Assembly (NCBI GenBank): GCA_002379425.1
Contig: DFTH01000016.1
Span: 1-47,656, forward strand
Reading direction: 5' to 3'
Origin: Prevotella sp. UBA4217
GTDB taxonomy: Bacteria > Bacteroidota > Bacteroidia > Bacteroidales > Bacteroidaceae
DNA: 47,656 nucleotides
Shown here one piece after another: positions 40,599 through 47,656 of this stretch (positions are counted from its first letter, which is position 1; every line of letters begins with the position of its first letter). The notes under the pieces are model-generated. The model was not told where the DNA came from, did not search any database, and was given only the letters and a program-made list of their open reading frames with translations. A program made the translations under genes and the position numbers.

Positions 40599-43133
40599 AT
40601 GATGATGAAAACCAGTGTCCTGCTGATGACAGGACTATGCTTAGGCGTAATGCCAGTACAAGGAGGAAATCGTTATGATACCACTTCTGGGGTATTAACG
40701 GATAGCAGTAAAGTTGTTGATTTAGACGAGGTGGTGGTGGTCGCACAGCCCAAGGAGCAGGTGCGGCTCCGCCTCCAGCCCGTCAGTAGCAATGTCTTCG
40801 GCAGTGAACAACTGCAGCAGTTGAATGTGCGCGACCTGTCGCAACTGTCGCAGTACGTTCCTTCCTTCACCATGCCTTCCTACGGTTCCCGCCTCACCTC
40901 CTCTATGTATATAAGAGGTATAGGCTCGCGCGTGAACAGTCCTGCAGTCGGCATCTACTACGACAACATCCCCCTGATGTCGAAGGCTGCCTACAACAAC
41001 CATTTCTATGGTATCGACCGCGTTGATATCCTCCGAGGCCCGCAGGGCACGCTCTACGGACAGAACACTGAGGGCGGTCTGGTGCGTATCTACTCGAAAG
41101 ACCCCTTCAGTTACCAGGGCACAGACATCCGCTTAGGTATTGGCACAGGACTCTACACCAACGTTGAGGCTGCCACCTATCAGCGAACCTCCGACAAGTT
41201 CGCCTTCTCTGTCGCAGGTTTCTACAGTGGACTGAAGGGCTTTATCGACAATCAGAACTTCTCTGAGAAGAACGACAAGACCAACGAGGCTGGCGGCAAA
41301 CTGCGTCTTATCTTCAAGCCCTCAGAAAAACTGAAGTTCGACTGGACGGCCGACTACCAGTATATTAACCAGAACGGCTTCGGATATGGAGAGTTTATGC
41401 CTGACGAGATGCGGTCTTACATGGGTAGTTATGCAGATCGTTTTGATGGTGATAAGGTTTACGACCCTGCCACGACCATCATGAACGGCTACAAGCGTAA
41501 TATGCTGAACACCGGACTGAACATCAGTTATGACACGGAACGGATGCTCTTCACCTCTACCACCAGTTACCAGTTCCTGAAGGATAAGATGGACATGGAC
41601 CAGGACTATATGACCCCAGACTACCTGCGCCTTCAGCAGCGTCAGAAGCAGAACGCGCTCACGCAGGAGTTCGTGCTCCGCTCTCATGACAAGAGCCGCT
41701 GGCAGCATACGACTGGTATCTTCGGAGCCTACCAGTGGTTGCATACCGATGCCCCTGTCACCTTTGGCGATGCCATCACTGGTCCCATCGGCATGGGTAT
41801 CACCAATGCCATGAAGGGAGCCATGCAGCAGGCCATGTATGGTCGTATGCTGGAACAGATGACGGCACAGATGACTGCAGAGATGGTGGCCCAGGGTATG
41901 CCTGAGGCCATGGCCGCACAAAAGGCCGCAGAACTGGCTCCCGCCGCAGCGGAGAGGGCAGCGCAGGCAGCCGTCGAGGCAGCAGGCATCACGATGTCGG
42001 CAGAGATGGCAGTGCCAGAGTCATTCCGTACCCCACAGATGAATCTCGGCCTGTTCCATGAGTCGAACATCCTGTTGACAGACCGCCTGAAACTGACACT
42101 CGGCCTCCGCCTGAACTATGACTGGATGAAGATAGAGTATGATGCCTTGGCCTATATGAACATGACGGGCGGTACCGCTGAGCGACAGGCTACCTATCAC
42201 CTCACGTCACATGTGGCCGACAGCCGTTCCAAGTCGCACTTCCAGTTGTTGCCGAAGATAGCCCTCACCTATAGCCTCAGTGAGAACTTGGGTAATATCT
42301 ACGCCCTGGTGTCGAAAGGCTACCGTGCAGGCGGCTATAACATCCAGATGTTCTCTGACATTCTCCAGACTGACCTCAACAAGCATCAGCAGGATGCCAT
42401 GCGTGGCGACTATGACGTGGAGCATACAACACAAGACTACGATAATATCGAGGAGACTATTGCCTACAAGCCGGAGGAGTCGTGGAACTTTGAACTTGGC
42501 ACACACCTGAACCTCTTCGACTCTCGCGTCCATTTCGACCTTGCCCTCTTCTATATGAAGATTCGCAACCAGCAACTCTCTCAGATGATTCCTGGTTCCA
42601 ACTATGGCCGTATGATGGTCAATGCGGGTAAGAGCCACTCCTGTGGTCTGGAAATGTCGCTGCGCGGCCGTGCCTTCGACAATGCCCTGGATTGGGGTGT
42701 TACCTATGCCTTTACGAATGCGAAGTTTGATGAATATGATGCTGGAAAGGAACAAATCAAATCGAGTGAATATGTTTTAAGATATGACATATATGACTAT
42801 AAGGACAATTACGTGCCCTTCATACCTCAACATACCTTTAGTGCGATGGCAGACTACCATATAGGCAAGTTCACTATCGGTGCCAACCTCTCAGGTCAGG
42901 GTAAGATATGGTGGAACGAGGCGAATACCTACTATCAGAAGTTCTATGCCCTTCTTGGTGCCCATGCCGACTACGACTTCGGTCCTGTCGTCGTCACTCT
43001 CTGGGGACGGAATTTGACCAACACTAAATATAATACATTCGCCGTGGAGAGTGCTGCCGCAAGTGGCACTCGCTACTTCGCCCAACAGGCTAACCCTACC
43101 CAAGTGGGACTGGATGTCAGTATCCACTTCTAA
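40599..43133 (+). CDS. TonB-dependent receptor with a Met/Ala-rich insert
   Basis: 844 residues from the first of three consecutive ATGs. Signal peptide about 1-26, TonB-box-like DLDEVVVVAQ near 44-53, plug (LSQLSQYVPSFTMPSYGSR; YIRGIGSRVNSPAVGIYYDN; VDILRGPQGTLYGQNTEGG) and a barrel ending LDVSIHF. It resembles proteobacterial siderophore or cobalamin-type receptors more than the usual SusC type. A helix-prone insert at about residues 400-475 (bases about 41790-42030) is packed with Met, Ala, Gln and Glu, unlike a beta barrel. Substrate unknown. Ends at a strong terminator. Confidence 0.88.
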   Translation: MMMKTSVLLMTGLCLGVMPVQGGNRYDTTSGVLTDSSKVVDLDEVVVVAQPKEQVRLRLQPVSSNVFGSEQLQQLNVRDLSQLSQYVPSFTMPSYGSRLTSSMYIRGIGSRVNSPAVGIYYDNIPLMSKAAYNNHFYGIDRVDILRGPQGTLYGQNTEGGLVRIYSKDPFSYQGTDIRLGIGTGLYTNVEAATYQRTSDKFAFSVAGFYSGLKGFIDNQNFSEKNDKTNEAGGKLRLIFKPSEKLKFDWTADYQYINQNGFGYGEFMPDEMRSYMGSYADRFDGDKVYDPATTIMNGYKRNMLNTGLNISYDTERMLFTSTTSYQFLKDKMDMDQDYMTPDYLRLQQRQKQNALTQEFVLRSHDKSRWQHTTGIFGAYQWLHTDAPVTFGDAITGPIGMGITNAMKGAMQQAMYGRMLEQMTAQMTAEMVAQGMPEAMAAQKAAELAPAAAERAAQAAVEAAGITMSAEMAVPESFRTPQMNLGLFHESNILLTDRLKLTLGLRLNYDWMKIEYDALAYMNMTGGTAERQATYHLTSHVADSRSKSHFQLLPKIALTYSLSENLGNIYALVSKGYRAGGYNIQMFSDILQTDLNKHQQDAMRGDYDVEHTTQDYDNIEETIAYKPEESWNFELGTHLNLFDSRVHFDLALFYMKIRNQQLSQMIPGSNYGRMMVNAGKSHSCGLEMSLRGRAFDNALDWGVTYAFTNAKFDEYDAGKEQIKSSEYVLRYDIYDYKDNYVPFIPQHTFSAMADYHIGKFTIGANLSGQGKIWWNEANTYYQKFYALLGAHADYDFGPVVVTLWGRNLTNTKYNTFAVESAAASGTRYFAQQANPTQVGLDVSIHF

Positions 43134-43138
43134 AAATG

Positions 43139-43172
43139 AAGAGGTCGTGCCAATCTGGCACGACCTCTTTTG
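43139..43172 (+). terminator. TonB-receptor terminator
   Basis: Arms AAGAGGTCGTGCCA (43139-43152) and TGGCACGACCTCTT (43156-43169), then TTGTTAA. Confidence 0.85.
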
Positions 43173-43190
43173 TTAAAAAGAAGCAAATTC

Positions 43191-43222
43191 TTTGCTGATA
43201 ATGGAATTTAGTAGTACCTTTG
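43191..43222 (+). promoter_or_regulatory. Promoter of the LytTR remnant (TTTG-N20-TACCTTTG)
   Basis: TTTG 43191-43194 and TACCTTTG 43215-43222; 63-nt leader. Confidence 0.65.
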
Positions 43223-43285
43223 CAGCACCGAGTCCGCTAAACTTGCCATGATGCTCAAACGTGCGGCACTAAGAATTTTTACGCA

Positions 43286-43549
43286 ATGGACTATAGAATT
43301 CTTTTTCAGAAATCACTCTTTAACCGTACTTATCCGTTTAAGATGAGCAGGGCCTGGCTGAAAGACAGTGTGGTGTATGGTGTCATTATTTGGGCTATTC
43401 TCTATTTCCTGCAACCCTTTGGATTCAGTATGTATCAGGGTAACAAGTTTCTTGTGTCCATCATCTTTGGACTGGTCTATCCCCGTTTCACGCTCTTACG
43501 TCCCTCAGTTGAAGTCGTTTATCGCTTAGTTGTTCGTCCTGAATCATAG
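43286..43549 (+). pseudogene. Truncated LytTR-family regulator (membrane N-terminus only)
   Basis: 87 residues. SRAWLKDSVVYGVIIWAILYFLQPFGFSMYQGNKFLVS and the next hydrophobic residues are, as I recall, the conserved first part of membrane-anchored LytTR DNA-binding regulators of Bacteroidales, usually 250-300 residues. After IIFGLV at about 43480 the sequence changes to YPRFTLLRPSVEVVYRLVVRPES, the last part of which is only the translation of the 20-bp operator-like repeats. The remaining membrane helices and the LytTR domain are gone. Promoter and start are intact. Deletion that joined the gene start to the next gene's upstream region is the simplest reading. Confidence 0.6.
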
Positions 43550-43606
43550 TCATTCGCCATCAGACATAGTTTTCCGTCAGCGGTTTTAGTTGTCTGTCAC
43601 GCGAAT
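43506..43606 (+). promoter_or_regulatory. 20-bp phased repeat array upstream of the second TonB receptor
   Basis: Units begin TAGT at 43527, 43547, 43567 and 43587 (exactly 20 bp apart), with a first CAGT unit at 43506. Unit pattern about TAGTTNTTCGTC plus eight variable bases. The last unit ends about 23 bp before the -7 box at 43630, so the array is well placed for an activator. LytTR-type proteins bind direct repeats of this spacing; adjacency to a LytTR remnant supports this. Confidence 0.65.
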
Positions 43607-43629
43607 TTGGAGGCTACGGTTTCATGTCG

Positions 43630-43637
43630 TATCTTTG
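43630..43637 (+). promoter_or_regulatory. -7 box (TATCTTTG) for the second TonB receptor
   Basis: TATCTTTG with the ATG 4 nt later, nearly leaderless; TTTG at 43604-43607 is 22 bp upstream, longer than usual, as expected for an activator-dependent promoter. Confidence 0.6.
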
Positions 43638-43641
43638 TGGC

Positions 43642-45693
43642 ATGAAACAACGAATTGTACATATCATTCTTCTATTGATGACTGTCGGAAATCTGGCAGC
43701 ACAGACCATCGTCACGGGTATCGTGAGTGATGGGAAAGGCCCCCTCGCAGGTGCTAACGTATTTATAATAGGTACTATCGACGGATGCCTGACTGACTCT
43801 GTCGGACACTTCTCGTTTACGACGTCGAAAACAGGCCAGGTAACGCTTAAGACGACCTTTGTCGGCTATGAGGACTGCTTGTTGACAATGGATGTCAGTC
43901 AGTTGGCTCATCTCTCAGTTCGTATGAAAGAGCAGGTCATGAATATCAGCGAAGTCATGGTGACAGCCAGCACTTTTTGCTTCGGCAAAAGTGAGAACTT
44001 CAAGACGATGAGCGCCCTCGATGTGGTGATGGCCGGCAACTCGTGTGGCGATGTGGTGGCGGCTCTGCAGACACTCCCCGGTACGCAGGTGGTGGGCGAG
44101 AATGGTAAACTCTACGTTAGAGGAGGCGAGAGCGAGGAGTGCCAGACATTTGTCAATGGTATGCACGTACTTGTGCCATACAGCACCAATATAGAAAACA
44201 CAGCCGTGCGTGGCAGGTTTTCTCCATTCCTTTTCAAAGGCATAAACTTCTCACTGGGTGGCTATGGTGGTGAATATGGTCAGGCGCTTTCGTCAGTGCT
44301 GCCCATGGAGACCACTGATGCTGCCACCAGCGACAAGTTCGGAATAAGTGGTTCACTGGTGGATTGGAATATTGGCGGCACCAAAGCCTATAAGAGCAGC
44401 AGCCTGTCGTTTAATACTGCCCTGACAAGTATGGGACTATACAACAGACTGTTTACTGAAAGGTTTGAGTTCAGTCGTCCGTATCGTAAACTTTCTGGTG
44501 AACTGCAGTACAAGAAGAATTTCAATACTGCGGGTGTCCTGAAATCATACGTCGGCTACGACCTGACATCCGTAGGTCAACGCATCGATGAGCACAACCT
44601 TTCGCTCAAAGAGCATAATATCTATGTTAATGCCACCTACAAAGCATCCCTGGGGCGCGGTTACACGTTATTTACAGGCGTAGCCAACTCGTCCGTCTTC
44701 ACCGATATTGACGACGCACGGATGACTGGCGATCATTATCACAACTTTCGTAATGAGATACACCTGAAAGGCAAAGTGCTTAAGGCTTGTTCTGACGTGC
44801 TGAAACTATCGGCTGGCATGGAGGACTATATTCGTCATAGCACTTCGAGATACGATGTACAGCATTATCACCTCAGATATAACATCCTCGCTGCCAACAT
44901 CGATGCCCAGTGGCGCATCATTCCTCGTGTCTTCCTCAATATGTCTGGCAGGACAGAACTGATGAATTCTGACCTCTTGCTGATGCCTAGGGCGACACTG
45001 AGTTATATACCTAACAGGCACCTGCAGTTCTCCTTGGTGGCTGGCCGTTACAGCCAGACACTGTCGGACGACTATCTGGCACAAAGCCGAGAAAGCCTCA
45101 GTCAGAGCACGGCCGATCATGCAATTTTCTCTTTCGAGTATAAGAGGAATGCCACGCTTATGCGTGTGGAGACCTATTGGAAGAAATATCATCGGCTGCC
45201 ACTTTTGGAGAATGGTGTCTATCAGCCTCATGGACATGGTACGAGTAAGGGCATTGACATCTTTGTGGAGGACCATTCATTTGTCAATAATCTCACGACG
45301 ACACTCTCTTATTCGTTCAATGACTCCAAACGACTCTATCTCGATTATAACGATGAATGTACACCCGACTTTGCCTCACGTCATAATCTGCGGCTGACAG
45401 CCAAATACACTATCGGCAAGATGATTATTGGCCTGGCAGAGTCTTATGCCAGTGGACGGCACTTCCCCTATGGCATCACGCCTCATTACAACAGTGTCGA
45501 TGTGAATCTCACCTATCTGCTGAGTCCAAAGGTCATTATCTATACCTCGCTGAACAACATCCTCGGTCGCACAAATATTTTCCGTTACGATGCAAGTGGC
45601 AGTCCTGTTGTGCCCTCACGCGATCGATTCCTATACATTGGCATTTTTGTTTCACTTAAAAATAATAAAGCGTATGAAATTTCAAATTTCTAA
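43642..45693 (+). CDS. TonB-dependent receptor with carboxypeptidase-like N-terminal domain
   Basis: 683 residues from the ATG at 43642. Signal peptide about 1-21, then a CarboxypepD_reg-like beta-sandwich (VTGIVSDGKGPLAGANVFIIGTIDG and SVGHFSFTTSKTGQVTLKTTFVGYED), plug (LQTLPGTQVVGENGKLYVRGGESEECQTFVNGM) and barrel. FecA/SusC-like family; substrate not evident. Its last 20 bp overlap the start of the next gene, so the two are translated together. Controlled, by inference, through the 20-bp array upstream. Confidence 0.9.
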   Translation: MKQRIVHIILLLMTVGNLAAQTIVTGIVSDGKGPLAGANVFIIGTIDGCLTDSVGHFSFTTSKTGQVTLKTTFVGYEDCLLTMDVSQLAHLSVRMKEQVMNISEVMVTASTFCFGKSENFKTMSALDVVMAGNSCGDVVAALQTLPGTQVVGENGKLYVRGGESEECQTFVNGMHVLVPYSTNIENTAVRGRFSPFLFKGINFSLGGYGGEYGQALSSVLPMETTDAATSDKFGISGSLVDWNIGGTKAYKSSSLSFNTALTSMGLYNRLFTERFEFSRPYRKLSGELQYKKNFNTAGVLKSYVGYDLTSVGQRIDEHNLSLKEHNIYVNATYKASLGRGYTLFTGVANSSVFTDIDDARMTGDHYHNFRNEIHLKGKVLKACSDVLKLSAGMEDYIRHSTSRYDVQHYHLRYNILAANIDAQWRIIPRVFLNMSGRTELMNSDLLLMPRATLSYIPNRHLQFSLVAGRYSQTLSDDYLAQSRESLSQSTADHAIFSFEYKRNATLMRVETYWKKYHRLPLLENGVYQPHGHGTSKGIDIFVEDHSFVNNLTTTLSYSFNDSKRLYLDYNDECTPDFASRHNLRLTAKYTIGKMIIGLAESYASGRHFPYGITPHYNSVDVNLTYLLSPKVIIYTSLNNILGRTNIFRYDASGSPVVPSRDRFLYIGIFVSLKNNKAYEISNF

Positions 45694-46207
45694 AGTTCGT
45701 GTGTTAGTTATCGCCCTCTTCGTGATGGCAAGTATGAGTATCAATGCTCAGGAGACCATGCCGATGCAAACACTCATCGGGCAGTCACTCTCAAAGATTC
45801 AGCAGCCCACGCCAGATGCACTTCTCAACTGTGTGGCAGAGATGAAGCGTATCGATGCGATGTTTCCTGACAGTATCCAGCCCAAGTATCAGATGGCTGT
45901 GCAAAGTCTTCATTTCTCGGTGATGAACCCGCATGCCCCACAGACAGAGAATCTGCTGGTCGAAACGGAGCAGACCATTGAAAAAATGGAACAGATGCAG
46001 AATGCTGACCAGTCGGACATCTGTACTCTCCGTGGGTTCCTCTATATGGTACGCATAGTGCAGGACCCGGCCCGGAATGGCCAACGTTACTACATCGACG
46101 TGCTGCAGAACTACGAGAACGCCCTGAGACTCAATCCTAATAACCAACTTGCCAAAGATCTGCAACAGAAGTTCTATGAGGGAATGAACAAACAAACTGC
46201 CCAATGA
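45674..46207 (+). CDS. Small periplasmic helical protein linked to the TonB receptor
   Basis: 177 residues from the ATG at 45674, which overlaps the receptor gene by 20 bp. Signal peptide MKFQISKVRVLVIALFVMAS ending SINA. The mature part is helical and resembles a short tetratricopeptide-like array: NCVAEMKRIDAMFPDSIQPKYQMAVQSL, then NYENALRLNPNNQLAKDLQ near the end, which reads like a TPR. Such proteins often accompany TonB receptors in LytTR-controlled Bacteroidales operons. Function unknown; ends at a terminator. Confidence 0.78.
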   Translation: MKFQISKVRVLVIALFVMASMSINAQETMPMQTLIGQSLSKIQQPTPDALLNCVAEMKRIDAMFPDSIQPKYQMAVQSLHFSVMNPHAPQTENLLVETEQTIEKMEQMQNADQSDICTLRGFLYMVRIVQDPARNGQRYYIDVLQNYENALRLNPNNQLAKDLQQKFYEGMNKQTAQ

Positions 46208-46222
46208 ATCTCTGTGAAAAAG

Positions 46223-46258
46223 AAAAGTGGTGTAATCATGACAATTACACCACTTTTT
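46223..46258. terminator. Bidirectional terminator
   Basis: Arms AAAAGTGGTGTAAT (46223-46236) and ATTACACCACTTTT (46244-46257), 7-nt loop, T-rich tails both ways. It ends the receptor operon and also any transcript from the minus-strand promoter at 46397. Confidence 0.85.
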
Positions 46259-46390
46259 CTTATTACTTCTTATTTTGTATTACTTCACTCCTCGAAAACG
46301 ACTCTAACTGACTATCAATGCGTTAGCACCGGATGTTGCACACATGTCTCAAAAACGGAAATAACCATTGATAATCAACATGTTACAAAA
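46225..46390 (-). ncRNA. Candidate small RNA on the minus strand
   Basis: A minus-strand promoter (TTTG 46428-46425, TACCTTTG 46404-46397) faces the bidirectional terminator at 46223-46258 with about 165 nt between and no frame longer than 13 codons. It starts close to the TTGATAATCAA motif. Nothing else explains the promoter. Expression unverified. Confidence 0.4.
46368..46385. repeat. TTGATAATCAA-N3-GTTA motif, second copy
   Basis: Same as 35180-35197. Lies just inside the candidate small RNA next to its start. Confidence 0.45.
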
Positions 46391-46396
46391 TCACTG

Positions 46397-46428
46397 CAAA
46401 GGTACAGAATTCTCCCCAAACAACCAAA
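46397..46428 (-). promoter_or_regulatory. Minus-strand promoter with no gene (TTTG-N20-TACCTTTG)
   Basis: Good -33 and -7 matches facing 46390-46223. The flanks from 46259 to 46601 hold no convincing gene. Confidence 0.55.
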
Positions 46429-46570
46429 AGAAAACACAGGAAAATTCACAAACCTGATGATTTTTCTTGATTGTGTCAGCAATGATGCCAAATACTTGAT
46501 AGAATAATCAAATTTTCACTACAAACGATAAAAATTAAGTATATTACGCTGAATTATGAATAAATTTTTG

Positions 46571-46578
46571 TATCTTTG
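46571..46578 (+). promoter_or_regulatory. -7 box (TATCTTTG) of the XRE/AlbA_2 pair
   Basis: TATCTTTG with a 23-nt A/T-rich leader to the ATG at 46602; -33 weak. Confidence 0.55.
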
Positions 46579-46601
46579 CCCTCAAATAAGAGAAATCTAT
46601 C

Positions 46602-46817
46602 ATGGCAAAATTAAATCGTATAAGAATTGTTCTGGCTGAACACGACCTGAACAACAAGTGGTTGGCAGATAAGTTGGGAAAGGACCAGGCAACTATTTCC
46701 AAATGGGTCACCAACACCACCCAGCCCAGCCTTGAAGCTCTCATTGCAATAGCCAATGCGCTTGAAGTACCTGTGCAGGAGTTGGTGAGACAGGAAGAAT
46801 TCAATCAAGAGAAATAA
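46602..46817 (+). CDS. XRE-family transcriptional regulator
   Basis: 71 residues that are almost entirely a Cro/C1-type helix-turn-helix: IRIVLAEHDLNNKWLADKLG, KDQATISKWVTNTTQPSLEALIAIANALEV. It binds DNA as a dimer. First of two genes, 5 bp before an AlbA_2 protein. Such small XRE proteins usually repress their own unit. Confidence 0.92.
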   Translation: MAKLNRIRIVLAEHDLNNKWLADKLGKDQATISKWVTNTTQPSLEALIAIANALEVPVQELVRQEEFNQEK

Positions 46818-46822
46818 GTCAA

Positions 46823-47656
46823 ATGATAACAAAAGACGAAATACAAGAACTGCTGCATAGCACGGAAACCTATCGTGTGGAGCGAACCACGTCAACAGGT
46901 GACATGGATAAGTTCCAGGAGGCTATCTGTGCCTTTGCTAATGATCTGCCAAACTCACGAAAGAATGGATACCTGATATTGGGTGCTTACGACAATGGAG
47001 AGTTGTCGGGGCTGAAGGTCACCGATGACTTGCTGAAGAAGATAGCAGCCATACGCAGCAACGGCAACATTCTGCCTATACCTGTTATGAGTGTTGACCG
47101 TTTCCAGTTCCCAGAAGGTGACTTACTGGTTGCTGAGGTCAGTCCGTCTGACCTGCCTCCTGTGCGCTATCGTGGACGCACCTTTATTCGTATTGGTCCT
47201 CGTCGTGACATAGCAACGGAAGCAGAGGAGCGCATATTGGCAGAACGAAGGATGTCATTCATGGCAACCTTCGACACGATGCCTTGTTTGGCTGCTAAGC
47301 TTTCTGATGTCAACACGGACTTGCTGCGTACAAAATATCTGATACCGCTATTAGGTAATGAGTTAGTGGATTCTGATACTCGTCCTATCGAGGAACAGAT
47401 GGCCGCTGTGGGTATGTATGACACTGAGCACCAATGCCCCACATACGCAGCAGTCGTCTTGTTTGGCTACAAGCCACGCCGTTTTATGCCAGGTCTGTAT
47501 GTGCAGTATGTGTGCTTCAAGGGTGAGGACGTGACCAGTGAGGTAGAGAACGAAATGCAGCTGGAAGGCAACTATTGCGAACTGCTACCACGTCTGGAAT
47601 CGCTTTTGGAGTTGTCTGTTATCAAGAAGAAACCCGTTTTCGTTTCTATCCTTCGC
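46823..47656 (+). CDS. AlbA_2 (Schlafen-type) putative DNA/nucleotide-binding protein, N-terminal part
   Basis: Reads ATG at 46823 and stays open to the window end (278 codons), so the 3' part is missing. The start has MITKDEIQELLHSTETYRVERTTSTGDMDKFQEAI, then CAFANDLPNSRKNGYLILGAYDNGELSGLKV, the AlbA_2 fold, and PPVRYRGRTFIRIGPRRDIATEAEERILAERR, its usual C-terminal region. AlbA_2 proteins occur with XRE proteins as regulators, in anti-phage or toxin contexts, and elsewhere act as ATP-dependent transcription regulators with a winged helix. The role here is unknown; not in the usual form with an ESxxxEFK opening. Confidence 0.85.
   Translation, partial: MITKDEIQELLHSTETYRVERTTSTGDMDKFQEAICAFANDLPNSRKNGYLILGAYDNGELSGLKVTDDLLKKIAAIRSNGNILPIPVMSVDRFQFPEGDLLVAEVSPSDLPPVRYRGRTFIRIGPRRDIATEAEERILAERRMSFMATFDTMPCLAAKLSDVNTDLLRTKYLIPLLGNELVDSDTRPIEEQMAAVGMYDTEHQCPTYAAVVLFGYKPRRFMPGLYVQYVCFKGEDVTSEVENEMQLEGNYCELLPRLESLLELSVIKKKPVFVSILR

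Noticed and set aside
46214..46507. 97-codon plus-strand frame beginning MKKKSGVIM
   Set aside because: It starts with GTG inside the terminator hairpin and overlaps the minus-strand promoter; no promoter or homology signal supports it.

Overview
The window looks like a chromosomal segment of a Bacteroidales bacterium, most likely Prevotellaceae (Prevotella/Segatella-like). The basis is the promoter style (TAnnTTTG at -7, often with TTTG about 19-20 bp upstream), the near absence of Shine-Dalgarno sequences, TonB-dependent receptors with DUF4249 and periplasmic partners, surface-type lipoproteins, and the gene order rsfS-ftsH-cdsA. No complete insertion sequence, prophage or CRISPR array is visible. 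Several truncated genes and a chimeric pseudogene show past deletion.

Layout: (1) 1-3.9 kb: the end of an Rpn-type nuclease/transposase gene, a 21-bp repeat array feeding a truncated lipoprotein gene, rlpA and gdhA, a probable sensor-kinase remnant and a small periplasmic protein. (2) 4-15.7 kb: mostly housekeeping. It has a phenylacetate-CoA-ligase/ACT pair, tRNA-Val, the purB - pseudouridine synthase - asnS run, a convergent cvfB-lolD-antiporter run, asd and a lipoprotein. (3) 15.7-23 kb: a DUF4249/TonB receptor pair, small lipoproteins, and a membrane-anchored AraC regulator next to two exported-protein genes whose upstream regions share a direct-repeat operator candidate. (4) 23-33.6 kb: a chimeric pseudogene (secreted-protein start fused to a VirE-type helicase end), then cdsA, ftsH, rsfS, tRNA-Gln, a DUF349 protein, corA, pepD and a flippase-like membrane protein, nearly all on the minus strand. 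(5) 33.7-35.7 kb: two look-alike short transcription units, one with a 30-residue membrane peptide and one apparently noncoding, around rsmA and a second 21-bp repeat array. (6) 35.7-38.9 kb: a minus-strand operon of flavodoxin-like reductase, free-methionine sulfoxide reductase, MATE exporter and peptidyl-prolyl isomerase. (7) 39-46.2 kb: an EptA-like phosphoethanolamine transferase, a large TonB receptor with an odd Met/Ala-rich insert, a truncated LytTR regulator, and a 20-bp phased array driving a second TonB receptor and its small periplasmic partner. (8) 46.2-47.7 kb: a candidate antisense-strand small RNA and an XRE/AlbA_2 gene pair running off the end.

Two themes recur. First, direct repeats with a 20-22 bp period (about two helical turns) occur in several intergenic regions; two five-unit arrays abut promoters and one forms the tail of a broken regulator gene. 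This is the best candidate for an undescribed regulatory layer. Second, low-complexity repeats invade or have become coding sequence: a lipoprotein signal peptide, a CdsA hydrophobic stretch, and the tails of an ABC ATPase, a MATE protein and RsmA. In addition, two promoters have their -33 element inside the preceding terminator hairpin, and at least seven genes have ATG within about 10 nt of the -7 box, so they are nearly leaderless. All family names come from reading the sequence; no database search was run.
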